DNA of 64,000 bases from Callorhinus ursinus (lineage: Eukaryota > Chordata > Mammalia > Carnivora > Otariidae): the NCBI RefSeq assembly GCF_003265705.1, contig NW_020313057.1, positions 6,125,363 through 6,189,362 on the forward strand, given 5' to 3'. Under the pieces are notes generated by a model. It was not told the origin of the DNA, made no database searches, and was given only the letters and a program-made list of their open reading frames with translations. Positions 32,678 through 43,197 of the stretch are shown piece after piece. A program made the position numbers and the translations under genes. Every line of letters begins with the position of its first letter. Positions within the stretch are counted from its first letter, which is position 1.

Positions 32678-34394
32678 TTGCTCCCCCAGTCGGTATTTAA
32701 ATTTGCAAAGCTTGCCAAAGACATTGCTCTTAAAAAGTGGCATAGATATGCATGCCACCCCCGGAAAGGGTGACTGTGTCTGTTACTAAGTTAGCAAAAT
32801 TGACAGAGTATTGGTGGGTATCTTATGATGGTCTGCTAAAATATAATAAGAAGGAAAGTAAACTATTTTTTTTGCTCCCAGTGCTATCTTATCTTAATTA
32901 AAAAGCGTGGGGCTAACATTTCAAGAGATAGGCAGAGTGACAACAGCACTTTTGTCATCCTCCAACGTGCAGAGCTTAGAAACTAGGCAAAAAATGTTAA
33001 AAATATCAGAGCATACTTAGCCCGAGGTTGCACTGAGGGGGCAAGCAAGCAGCCCAAAGCTTAGTGTTGTCCACCACATGATGGTGAGTATTTAATGTTT
33101 TAAATTTTGGAATAACAGCATAATAACACAGTAAGAGAATAATAAAAGGCATTTCATATTTATTTATCAAGGGCCCAAATCTCAGGAAAACCTTTGGGGA
33201 GGAAATTCACATGGGGCATATCCTTGTCATTAAGTATATTATTTTTCCTCTCTTAGTACATTACTGTGTTTCTCTCATCGATGAAGGAATTGCTTTTTAG
33301 AGCAATAAAACCCAATGGAATAATTCAATTTGTTCATGTTAGCAGTGGGATTTTCCAATAATGAATTGAATTTCATAAGGTAAAAGAGGGCCCATTTTCA
33401 TAGCTGTGAACGAGGATTAAACCAATATAAACTTCCTTCCCTGTTCAGGCAAGTAATTTAGTGACAACAGAGCACTTTCCCTTTGTGGTCAAGTAATGAG
33501 AGTAGAGACGAATGTCAGAAACTCCAAGGGAAACCACATTTCAACCCGCTCGTCCACGGCAGTGTAAGCAGTCCTGGGGCCGTTCCAGGGAGTCCGCGAC
33601 TTTTTTTTCTTCTTTCCTCGCTTTCCTTCCTCACTGTTTCAACTTCCCTTTTCTTGCTAATGGCTTTATTTTAAGAGACAACGCTAAAAGTGAGTAGTAA
33701 GATGCCAGCCCATAGCAGTCTAAGTGATGCTGATGACCACTCTGGAAGAAATGGAAAATCCAGCCAAATAAATAGATATGGGAACAGTAATTGCATTCTT
33801 CAGAATTATGATGGTGACCTGCTAGCTATGCCAGGTTCCCTCCCTACGGTCTCCTGCCGTGTCCTTCAAAATACATTAAAAGATACAAATGTGCAGTAGC
33901 ACTACCAAAGAAAGCTACCTATTGAAAATGTCATTGATCTTTGGCAGAAATTGCCCCAACTGCCAAAGAGGTGGATCATATTGAAGAAGGAGTACTATCC
34001 AGCCATGCCTAGACTTCGGAAACTCAACGTGGTAGAGTCGTACTGGATCCTGGATAGCTGGGCAGCAGAAATGTAGTGGGGCATGCACCCGACCACTTGC
34101 TCTCAAGCCTCAGATCAAGAAAAAGGGGTTCTAGAAGCACCAGGTAGACTGGCAGAGGAGATGAATCTCCCCTAGACACTGGGTGCAGGAAATCTTTCTT
34201 TGTTAAAGAATCAGTTAAAAGAACAACAGATTTTTGATGTGGGGGTCTATGAGAAGAAGTGCTGGCATAAAAGAAATGATCCACTATCCGGTAGATGCAC
34301 TGGAAGTATAGCTTACAAAGGAGGACACCAACAGTATCATTTTGTCATTAAGAGTGTGGCGGAGGGGAGGTTTGGAAGCCAAATTTCTGGCCTA
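32677..34394. other. Unannotated sequence
   Basis: About 1.7 kb with almost no recognisable transposon text. The part at 33100-33420 is AT-rich and repeat-free. Open frames are short and unremarkable. Confidence 0.3.
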
Positions 34395-34530
34395 AAATCT
34401 TAAGTTGGCCATCTATTGGTTATTTAGCCTATTGGGACTCCCATTCCTCATCTGTGAAATGAAGAGGATAATAACACACCACGTGGTGTGAAGATTAAAT
34501 TAATATACATAATGCCCTTGACAAGGTAAG
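34395..34530 (+). repeat. MIR SINE fragment
   Basis: ATTCCTCATCTGTGAAATGA, AGAGGATAATAACAC then TGAAGATTAAATTAATATAC match MIR sense text. It contains a perfect palindrome with an E-box at 34475-34490. Confidence 0.75.
34475..34490. promoter_or_regulatory. Perfect 16-bp palindrome containing CACGTG E-box
   Basis: CACACCACGTGGTGTG equals its own reverse complement and holds the canonical E-box CACGTG at its centre, the site class bound by MYC/MAX, USF and CLOCK/BMAL1 dimers. It arose inside a MIR. One palindrome of this length is about what chance gives in 64 kb, so function is unproven. Confidence 0.3.
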
Positions 34531-36090
34531 GGAATGCCATGTTCTCTTCAAATGTCAAGGAAGCACGGATTTTATAAAATAAGAGATTACAAAATTAGAA
34601 TGGGCACGGATCTGGCCAAGGTGTGACAAGGCAACTGACAGAGAAGAAATTCATCAAAGAAAGTAAACACGAATACCTAAGTAAATGAAAATGTGCATTT
34701 AAGGCAATGACAACACAGAATGGACAATGTGTAGAGAAGCACACTGTTGCTGAGGAGAAGTTACAGATAATTTATAGGAGAACAACAACAAGTAAAAACG
34801 ATCAAATTGATCAAATTGATAATCCTATACCTAACAAATCCACTAGTCCCAAGAAATCAGAAAGAAAGACAAAACAAAGCAAAACCGCTATGAAATACTG
34901 CATCTCTACAATGCTAGAAGAGTCCCCTCTCCCATCTAGACCTTTTAACAGTTGTGAAAGCAGGAAGCTATCTTCCTGTTGATGTACATATACACACACG
35001 TATATAAACACCCACGGACACATGTACATATACAACTATAACCAAATCAGTGATGCACAATTAGTGGGATCTTAAAATAGGAAAAAAGAAAGTTCAGTAA
35101 ACACTTTCTTGAACTAAGAAAAACCAACCAGAAAAGATTTATCTGTGTCCCAGAAAAGAATATTAAGTGTAAAGAGACACATAACTACACACATACCAAG
35201 CTTTTTAAAATGTGAAGACTGAAGCAAAATATTCTCATCAAACATGAGACTGGGACTATCACTAACTCTTAACATTTTATTTCTGTAAAACAGGAAAGAG
35301 ATCTGAGGTATGGGTGAAAAAAAAAACCACTTCATTATGTTATGTCTGGATGATGGGTTTCCCTTTGTCTAATCTCTGGACAGTGGCATAGATTTGAAAT
35401 ATTTTACATTTAATAAAAGCAGAAAATAAAATTTTCTTTCTCAACTTGTAAACTCCAGTAAAAAATGAAGTCAAACTTTTTTCTGAAGGAAATAGTTGGT
35501 TTCTCAAGAATTCTGTACACAGCCAGATGGCTTTCAGATTTTAAGGCAACAGTAAGTCTTGCTTAGATATGCAAGGTCTCCGAAAATATATCATCCATGT
35601 ACTAGTTCTAAAGATTTATGCAAATCTATTCCAGTTAGAAGCAAGATGAATCAAAGGCAAAACCTGAAGCCTGGGAATGTCAAGGTGTGAAAGGACTGTG
35701 GTAAGTAATCAGAGAAGCTAAACCCATAGGATTACATTCAAATCACAGCTGTAAATAAAGTCGCAAAACCAAACACGAATGTTAAAAATAATTTCTGAAA
35801 GAAAGTCTCTCTGTGACAATTAACAATTTAGTGATAAAAGTTATGAAGCAGTAATGACCAGGGTCTGGATTTCTCTCCCACACAAGGATTAGCCAGGAGG
35901 CTAATTTCTCACCATACAGGAAGGAGGAATGAAAATAATGATTCTTCACTTGTGTCATTAGAGTGAATAAAGCTTTTCTACCTTCCAGAAATGTACCTTC
36001 CTCATCACTGGAAAGAATAAAAGCAAAAAAGACAAAATTAGGCAAACAGGCACGTAAACATGAAATGTATAAAATGACAGAATTTGGTCC
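34531..36090. other. Unannotated A-rich sequence
   Basis: A-rich, possibly very old L1 text, but no landmark was good enough to assign. A 9-bp tandem duplication (GATCAAATT twice) lies at about 34800-34817. Confidence 0.3.
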
Positions 36091-36974
36091 ACACGTTTTG
36101 GCCGAGACAGAAAATCAATGTGTGAACAAGGTTTAAAATCCCCTTTAAAAATGAAGACTCAAAGAATTGGTTTCAAAAATCCAACTATAAACTTGTCGTA
36201 AAGGGAAGCAAGAGGACAGATAAATGTTAAGGGGAAAAATATATAAAAGCTAATATTTACCAGGCAGCCACACATAAAAAGAGAGCAGAGGTGGTAGTAA
36301 TAATAATTGAAAGTAAATTTGAACTAAAGACAAGAAACATTAAATGAGAAAGAGTATCATTTTCATTATTAAAAGTTAAAATCCTTCAGGAAATTATCCA
36401 ACATGTAGGTGACAATTCTGGTAGCATGTCAATAAATCAAAAATTTAGGAATAAAGAAATGGACAAAACCAAAATTCTGTGAGAATTCAACTCGCTCAGT
36501 CTTTGACAGATGAAGAAATTTTTTTAAAAAGGCAAGGAGATAAAAGATTGGAATATCGTAAAATGGGTAAATTGAATAAATACATATTTAATTTTATATG
36601 GCAGCTATCAGGGAATTGTTACAAAACCCTGGATCCAATCATAGGCTATCAAAAGATTTTTTTAATCCCCCCAAAAAGAAGGAATTATGAATGCTGTAGA
36701 TTCTGACCAACCACAGTGCAATAAGCCTGGAATTTCATAATGAAAATTTACAAACTATTAGAAAAATTTTAAAACCTTTACTAACTAATATGGACTAAAA
36801 ATGTTAAAATACAACATGTGAAATTTTACAAGTAGGTAGATTTATTAAGCAATGAATAAAAATAAGCATATTTATGAGAGTAAGAAAAAGATGAGAAAAC
36901 AGGAAGACGTAAAAGATAATAGCAGAATTTCTAGAAAGAGAAAACACAAATAAATTCAGAAATTAATTAGTGAA
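36091..36974 (+). mobile_element. Old L1 ORF2-like text (tentative)
   Basis: GGTTTCAAAAATCCAACTAT and AAAAAGAGAGCAGAGGTGG resemble L1 ORF2 sense sequence (CCAACTATATGCTGTC, AAAGAGAGCTGGGGTGGC). It would join the clear L1 3' end to the right, but the link is not continuous by eye. Confidence 0.45.
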
Positions 36975-37713
36975 CTAATTATTTGGGGGGGAGGTAGAAA
37001 AATGAAATGAAATCAAGACCATGAAAACCACAAAGGCAACACAAGTAAAAATGAACAAGGGGGACGACATTAAACTTGAAAGTTTCTGACCAGCAAAGAA
37101 AACCTTCAACAGAACGAAAAGGTAACTGACCAAATGGAAGAAAATATTTGCAAACCACATACCCAGTAAGGGTTTAATATCCAAAATAGACAAGGAACAC
37201 TACAACTCAATAGCAAAAAAGCAAAACACAATTAAAAATTGGGCAAAGGATCTAAATTGACATTTAAAAAAAAAACACAACATACAAATGGCCAACAGGT
37301 ATATGAAAAGGGGTGCTCAACATCACTCATCATCAGGGAGATGCAAATCAAACCCACAATGAGATATCATCTCACACCTGTCAGAATGTCTATTATGAAA
37401 AGGACAAGACAAGTATCAACACGGTTGTGCAGAAAAGGGAATCCTTGTGCACTGCTGGTGGGAATGTAAACTGGTGCAGCCACTATGGGAAACAGTATGG
37501 AGGCTACTCAAGAGAGTTACAAAAATACATATATTGAAACTAGAACTAGCAGATATCTGGCAATCCCACTTATGGGTATATATTCAAAGAAAACGAATCA
37601 TTCTCTCAAGGAGGTATCTGCACACCTGTGTTCATAGCAGCTTTACTCACAATAGCCAAGGTACTGAAAGAAGCCTAAGTGACCACGGACAGATGGATAA
37701 AGAAGTTGTGCAA

Positions 37714-37768
<55 letters not shown>

Positions 37769-38011
37769 GGGATATTATTTAGCCTTCAGAAAGAAGGAAA
37801 TCCTGCCATTTGCAACAACACTGATGAATCTGGGGGGCATTATGCTAAGTGAAATAAGCCAGAGAAAGACAAATACTGCATGGTATCACTTATATGTAGA
37901 CTCTAAGACAAAAGTGGAATGCATAGGAACAGAAAAGAGGAAAGTGGTTGCCAGAGGCTGGTGGGTGGGTGAAGCAGGGAGGTTGGTAAAAGGGAACAAA
38001 ATTTCAGCTAC
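36975..38011 (+). mobile_element. L1MA-like LINE-1, ORF2 end and start of 3' UTR
   Basis: CAAATGGCCAACAGGTATAT, GGAGATGCAAATCAAACCCA, AATGAGATATCATCTCACAC, CACTGCTGGTGGGAATGTAA and CTAAGTGAAATAAGCCAGAG are classic L1 landmarks. One frame still reads [13 protein letters not shown] near its start at 37447, the conserved ORF2 C-terminal motif, after which frameshifts break it. A (TA)n run and a SINE have been added. Fossil; not mobile. Confidence 0.95.
37719..37767. repeat. (TA)n microsatellite inside L1
   Basis: About 24 TA units replace the GTATATATATACA-type text that L1M elements carry just before GGAATATTATT. GGGATATTATTTAGCC follows directly. The L1 seed probably expanded in place. Confidence 0.95.
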
Positions 38012-38013
38012 CT

Positions 38014-38208
38014 GGGGCGCCTGGGTGGCTCAGTGGTTAAAGTGTCTGGCACTTGATTTTGGCCCAGGTCATGATCTCAGGGTTGTGAGATCAAGCCCCG
38101 CCTTGGGCTCTGTGCTGGATGTGGAGCATGCTTAAGAGTCTCTCTCCCCCCTCTGCCCCTCCGCTTCTTATTCCTTTCCTAAAAAAAAAAAAAAAAAAAA
38201 AACACCCA
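38014..38208 (+). mobile_element. SINEC, older type, inserted in L1 3' UTR
   Basis: Head GGGGCGCCTGGGTGGCTCAG, then CACTTGATTTTGGCCCAGGT and ATCTCAGGGTTGTGAGATC, the variant set of an older carnivore SINE subfamily, ending in a 22-A run. The target duplication spans 37988-38011 and 38209-38234 and differs by a 3-bp AAC gain and a few substitutions. Confidence 0.94.
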
Positions 38209-38234
38209 AAAAGGAACAACAACATTTCGGCTAC

Positions 38235-38505
38235 AGTATGAGTAAGGTCTGAGATTCTAATGTATAATATGGTGATTGTAGCCGATAACACCATATTGTA
38301 TAACTGAAATTTGTTAAGAGTAGAATTTAAATGTTCTCACCAAAAAAAAAAAAAAAAAAAAAGGCAACGATGTGAAGTGATACATGGGATAATTAACTAG
38401 ATGGGGGATCCTTTCACAGTGTATACATATATCATCACCTTATACATTTTCCCTTACAATTTTATTTGTCAATTACACCTCAGTAAGTTTGCGGAAAAAA
38501 AAGAA
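38235..38505 (+). mobile_element. L1MA-like LINE-1 3' UTR end
   Basis: ATTCTAATGTATAATATGGT, CATATTGTATAACTGAAATT, TTTAAATGTTCTCACC with an A run, then ATTGACACCT-like TGTCAATTACACCTCAGTAA and the final A-rich tail. This is the terminal 3' UTR of the element interrupted by the SINE. Confidence 0.92.
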
Positions 38506-39529
38506 AAGAAAACTGAAACCAAAAAGTAGTAGGAAAAATGACCTTCTTAATAGGTTCCCATTATCAGGTTTACTGGTGAGGTTTTTCATTTTCCTTAAAC
38601 TCTTCACACTTGAAAAGAAAAAACAATAACAGCAGCAACAAACTTTTAGGCACCGATCAGTCCCCTACTACATGATTTGTTTCTGAGCATAAGGAAAAAC
38701 ATCAGAAGTACTGTGATTATAATCAGTTATTGTGCAAGAATCCTCTCTTCGTCCTGGACAGGCACACAACTCTCTCAGGCCCCAAGGATATGCTGCTCTG
38801 CCCACAGTCCTTCCCTGGCTCTCGCCCTTTAGACAGCAGGTGTTATTCAGATCCGTGTTTGGGGGTCAGAGAGAGTCAATTTCCTTGTCTTCCAAAACAA
38901 TTGTGTCCTTGTCCCGTCATGGAACACAGGGACTTATTTCCACTTCTGTTGGCTTTGGCCTGGTTGCAGCTCCTTTGAAAAGGGGTAACATCAGATATTA
39001 CAGGTCTCCCTAGCCTGCCCTTCATGCTTCAGAGACTGGGCCTTCCTCTACAATCCACAGGCCCCACAGATTTTTGCAGCAGAGAATACAGCCAGCGTCT
39101 CTACAACCCAAATCTCTAACCCTTCTGGTTAGAGACACAGTTCCCTAAAAGGCTTTGGATAAGGAGATGAGCTTTTCGGGATCCTTCTTTATCAGACCAT
39201 ACTAAGAAATGAGGCCTGAGAACTTCTAGAGTAGGTTTATTGTCCTATTGTCTTATTGTCTTTCTGCTTGGAATATTCAGGCCTAACAGGTGAGTGCACT
39301 TGGTTTTCCAGATACTTGTTAAGTTAAAAGATGGCAGACTACAACATATGCCCATTAACAGTAGGCATGGAAGAAAGTCTTCCCAAACCCAAATCCCAGG
39401 CTTATCCTCCCTGGTAAAGCCCAACCCCGGAGAGCCCCCACAGAACGTGTAGGAACCAATCCTTCCTCAGTGAGTAAGGAACGGCCTTTCCTTGTGCTGC
39501 CCCCTGACTCACACTATGTTCTCTTATTT
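38506..39529. other. Unannotated sequence
   Basis: No repeat or gene recognised. Two plus-strand frames of 82 and 93 codons near 38730-39013 overlap each other and have no recognisable features. Confidence 0.3.
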
Positions 39530-39665
39530 AGCTATTCACAGACTTAAGATTTACGGCCCTTGAAGATAGGAACCTTATCTCATCCTTCCTGAGTCTCATT
39601 AGATTGAGCACATTTTCTTCTACTTAGCGGGCTGAATAAATATTTGCTAAATGGATTTAAAGATG
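39530..39665 (+). repeat. L2 LINE 3' end fragment
   Basis: CCCTTGAAGATAGGAACCTT, ATCTCATCCTTCCTGAGTCT and GCTGAATAAATATTTGCTAA match the L2 end (GAGGGCAGGGACCTTGTC, then CAATAAATATTTGTTGAATG). Confidence 0.65.
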
Positions 39666-40238
39666 AAAATTGAGCTGCTTGAGTTCATCCCATGTCAGAT
39701 TTCTCAGGAGGTTAGATGTCAGGTTTTCTAATTAGGAAGATGGTCAGCTCTGTGATGCCATTACTGCTGGACTAGACAAGAGAGTCTGCAAAAGGCGTGT
39801 GTGTGTCGAGGCGGTGGGTGGGTGGGGGCAGTATGACTCTCTGAAAACACCAGAGTTACTGGACTGGGTGAGGAGGAGGCTTAGGAACAGGATTTCAAGT
39901 TATGAAGAAGCGTTACAGAGAGGCAGCATTTATTTCTGCGTAGAAGGCCAAATGGACGTGAGCTAATGGGATGACATTTGATTGGGAAGAATTTAGATCA
40001 GGTAGAATGAGAGATTCCTGAACTCAGTGTCAAAGGATTTAGATGGTTGCCCTGTAGACTCTTTTCCTAGAAAGGCTTTTAAGTAGAACTGCCATCTATC
40101 CATTCAGAAAGGTTTCAACACAGGCCTTCCTGGGAAAGTACTGTTAAGTTCAACACCATATTTTATTTACAATTCTGAGAATCTAGGATATAAACGACGT
40201 CAAGAATGAGTTTTGCAACAATTTGGCTCTAAACAATT
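39666..40238. other. Unannotated sequence
   Basis: Nothing recognised. A small (GGTG)n patch lies at about 39815-39826. Confidence 0.3.
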
Positions 40239-40250
40239 TAATTTTCTTTT

Positions 40251-40442
40251 TCTTTTAGTTTATTAATTTTTTTAAGATTTTACTTATTTATGCAAGAGCG
40301 AGCGCGTGCGCACGCAGGAGTGGGGAGGAGGGGCAGAGGGAGCAGACTCCCCACTAAGCAGGGAGCCCGATGCGGGACTCAATCCCAGGATCATGACCTG
40401 AGCCGAAGGCAGATGCTTAATGACTGAGCCACCCAGGCGCCC
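40251..40442 (-). mobile_element. SINEC
   Basis: T-rich tail at the left with an unusual CpG-rich alternating GCGAGCGCGTGCGCACGC block at about 40298-40315, then GATCATGACCTGAGCCGAAG and GAGCCACCCAGGCGCCC. The target duplication is TAATTTTCTTTT, perfect, at 40239-40250 and 40443-40454. Confidence 0.95.
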
Positions 40443-40454
40443 TAATTTTCTTTT

Positions 40455-41660
40455 GAAACACATAGCCAAAGTGACGTTTCTAGTTTGGGCTTAACTAAGT
40501 TGCATTTAAAACTATAAGCCAGAGTGTGGCACTGCTTTGTCTATACATTTGAGGCATGCTGAGGGGCAGGTGTCTGGAGAGAGACAGGAGGAGCGCTGTT
40601 GTTTTCCATCCTTGCTGCGGGCATGGTGGTGGATTCTCCAGGCCTCTTCTTTAAACGTTAGCTGCGTTAGAAGAGTGACAATGTTTACTTTCCATCGTGA
40701 GGAAGTACAGTGTTGTGCGGACTTGGAGTTAACCGTCACCATTTGATTACCTAAAGGATAACTACCTGTGGGTACAATCATCCCAGTTATTTCCCTGTAA
40801 ACGAAGAGACAAGGAATTAACAGCCCCGTGGGCATCCTTACAAAACTAAAAAAGGATGTGCCCTGGGAATTAGGCATGTGAAAAGTACACGATCAAAACT
40901 TCATTTGTTTCTGCAGACAATGCATTCCAGGGCAGTGGGAGGGGCTTGAGTGGCAAACTGGCCAGGGCTCTTCATTTTCCTTGACCCTGACCCTCACCCA
41001 CAGCATGACAGAGACAAGGAGGTGCTGGGATAAGGCCGTAAGAGGTACAGCTGCTCTCATCTGTGCATACGAGGGAAAGAAAGCCATGTTTTCTATCACA
41101 GAAAATTACGTGGTCTCAATTCTAATTAGAAACAAACACTCTCCGCCACAAGTAGGTATGTATTGTTCCTCAGAAAACCTTCCACTCACCCACGATGGGG
41201 AGAGTCTGGTCAGCATACGCCACAGCTGGAGAGAGCTCGGGCCGAAGCTGAGGGCATTAGTGCAACTGTGGGAGGTGCTCGTCTCGGCCTGCCCATCTGG
41301 TCATTTGTATACAAGATCTTTAGGCAGCATCCTTCCCAGAGAGGGGACAGAAGCCCGAACCACAGGCTTGCGAAGGTGAACGGACAGTGATGTAGCACAG
41401 ATGTGCAGGCCGGGCTCGAGGTTGTGTTCCACAGAGCTGGTTCACGCACACAGGGGGAGTTCGCTGTCTTCCTCCCTTCGGGACAGTAACTCATGGTGCT
41501 CAGAGACTCACAGAAAGGTCCGTGGTTTATATCCCAAACCTTCCATGTAGCAGGGGACGGGGCGGCGCTTGGGCCCATGCTGATGGACAATGACATTGTT
41601 ATCAATATTCTTCCCTCTAATTTAGGGATATAAGATCCCAATATAGTCACATTGTGTATT
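40455..41660. other. Unannotated sequence with overlapping frames on both strands
   Basis: Frames of 132 codons (plus, 40981-41379) and 146 codons (minus, 41210-41650) overlap for about 170 bases. Neither shows a domain or known motif. Two strands open at once suggests stop-poor DNA. No repeat recognised. Confidence 0.25.
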
Positions 41661-41700
41661 CGTGTGTGTGTGTGTGTATGTGTGTCTGTATGTCTGTGGA
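41661..41700. repeat. (TG)n microsatellite, interrupted
   Basis: TG units broken by TATG and CTGTATG. Confidence 0.9.
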
Positions 41701-42047
41701 GGGAGACCTTCTGGGCTCCTCACACTGGACGGAGTGGGGGTAGTAGTCGTTCTGTGCACCGTTGGGAAATCACTACTGGCAGGCCACCCATCTTCAGTTT
41801 GGATTGCTGGGTTTCTTGTGAGGGCAGGGAGGCCCAGTGACCCATTGCTGCTCTTTCCACTCTCAGCCATCCCCCTTCGGTCTATGAATTTTCCACCTTG
41901 GAAGGGCACATCTTCATTGGCGTATTCTGGTTCAGGCTGCTAGAAAATCAGGTCCTTTCTGGTTGGATGACTAAAAGAGACACATGCTGTCAACTGAGGA
42001 AGCTAGAGGCTGTGCCTGGCCTGTTGAACTCATGGGCATAAAGTAGA
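41701..42047. other. Unannotated sequence
   Basis: Nothing recognised between the two simple repeats. Confidence 0.3.
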
Positions 42048-42242
42048 ATGGATGGATGGATGGATAGATGGATGGATGGATGGATGGATGGATGGATGGA
42101 TGGATGGATGGATNNNNNNNNNNGATGGATGGATGGATGGATGGATGGATGGATGGATGGATGGATGGATAGATGGATGGATGGGTAGATGGGTGGGTGG
42201 GTGGATGGGTGCATGGATGGATGGACGGATGGATGGATGGAG
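42048..42242. repeat. (GGAT)n tetranucleotide array with assembly gap
   Basis: Over 40 visible GGAT units with AGAT, GGGT, GCAT and GGAC variants concentrated in the right half. The unit length equals neither 3 nor a codon multiple, and the Ile-His-Pro-Ser or Asp-Gly-Trp-Met repeats predicted across it are artefacts. True length is unknown because of the gap inside. Confidence 0.97.
42114..42123. other. Assembly gap (10 N)
   Basis: Ten N bases within the tetranucleotide array. The round number suggests a placeholder where the assembler could not bridge the repeat. Confidence 0.99.
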
Positions 42243-42968
42243 AATTTATCCAACTATGGATGGGAGTGAACTGGCTCCCTCCTATCCAACCCTTCCACTC
42301 CACTCATTATCTCCCAGCCTTACTAGCTCTCCTTTCCCAAATTCCAGGTAGCTGAGAGATTCTCCAATCTATTAAAAAATTTTTAGTCATACTGCCTCGA
42401 AGGCTGGGATGAAGGAAAGTTGAATCACTGCCTGCCTACATCACTGAAGCCCTTTTGGCCTATTCATTGTTCTACACCAGTTGCTCACCAACATGGAGCC
42501 ATACCTGAGAGTTTTTAGACGTAAGTGGATTAGGACTCTTCCAAAAGCCATGTAAAGATGCTCATAGAAAAGAGTGTAAATAAATTTTCCAACTGCCATT
42601 CAGCTGGGGGAATGCAAGTTTAAGAATTTCAAGGGAGGATCGATCTCCACACACGCAAACATATGTGCATGGTACCAACACTGACTGAACACTGCTATGC
42701 TTTAAGAAAAGCAGCTCTGAATTTCTCTCTGAAATTTCACCTTCACACGAAGGAATGTATGATGATGATTCTTTCCCGGCAGCAAGTTTTAGGAGGAGGA
42801 AGGAAGCAGAGGAAATCCTGGGAGAATCAGTCCTTTAAGGGGAGGAACGTTCCATGGAGCAGGGAAACCTGGCACATGGAGGGAGAGCTGAGGCAGTGAA
42901 GAGCCATGTCCATATTTTACGAGTTTGTCTTGCAGCCATCAGAAAATCAAAGTGGTCAAACTGCAGTA
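42243..42968. other. Unannotated sequence
   Basis: Nothing recognised. Confidence 0.3.
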
Positions 42969-42982
42969 AAACTGATTGGCTT

Positions 42983-43183
42983 GGGGCACCTGGGTGGCTG
43001 AGTCAGTTAAGCGTCTGCCTTTGGCTCAGGTCATGATCTCAGGGTCCTGGGATCGAGCCCTGCATCAGGCTCCCTGCTTAGTGGGAAGCCTGCTTCTTCC
43101 TTCTCCCTCTGACTGCCTCTCTCCCTGCTTGTGCTCTTTCTCTCTCTCTCTCTCTCTGTTAAATAAATAAATGAAATCTTTAA
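42983..43183 (+). mobile_element. SINEC, full length
   Basis: GGGGCACCTGGGTGGCTGAG, TCAGGGTCCTGGGATCGAGC, a (TC)n stretch and AAATAAATAAATGAAATCTT. The target duplication is AAACTGATTGGCTT at 42969-42982 and AAACTGGTCGGCTT at 43184-43197. Confidence 0.95.
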
Positions 43184-43197
43184 AAACTGGTCGGCTT

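Noticed and set aside
34800..34820. GATCAAATT tandem duplication as a binding-site pair
   Set aside because: Two copies of nine bases in A-rich DNA are weak evidence and may simply be slippage.
37447..37767. Open frame containing [13 protein letters not shown] as a gene
   Set aside because: It is the end of L1 ORF2, frameshifted soon after and running into a (TA)n repeat.
41210..41650. 146-codon minus-strand frame as a gene
   Set aside because: It overlaps a 132-codon plus-strand frame, with no motifs and a Ser/Pro bias expected from composition.
42048..42242. Tandem array as a possible CRISPR or protein repeat domain
   Set aside because: The unit is a 4-base microsatellite without spacers, and the predicted Ile-His-Pro-Ser or Asp-Gly-Trp-Met repeats are open in several frames.
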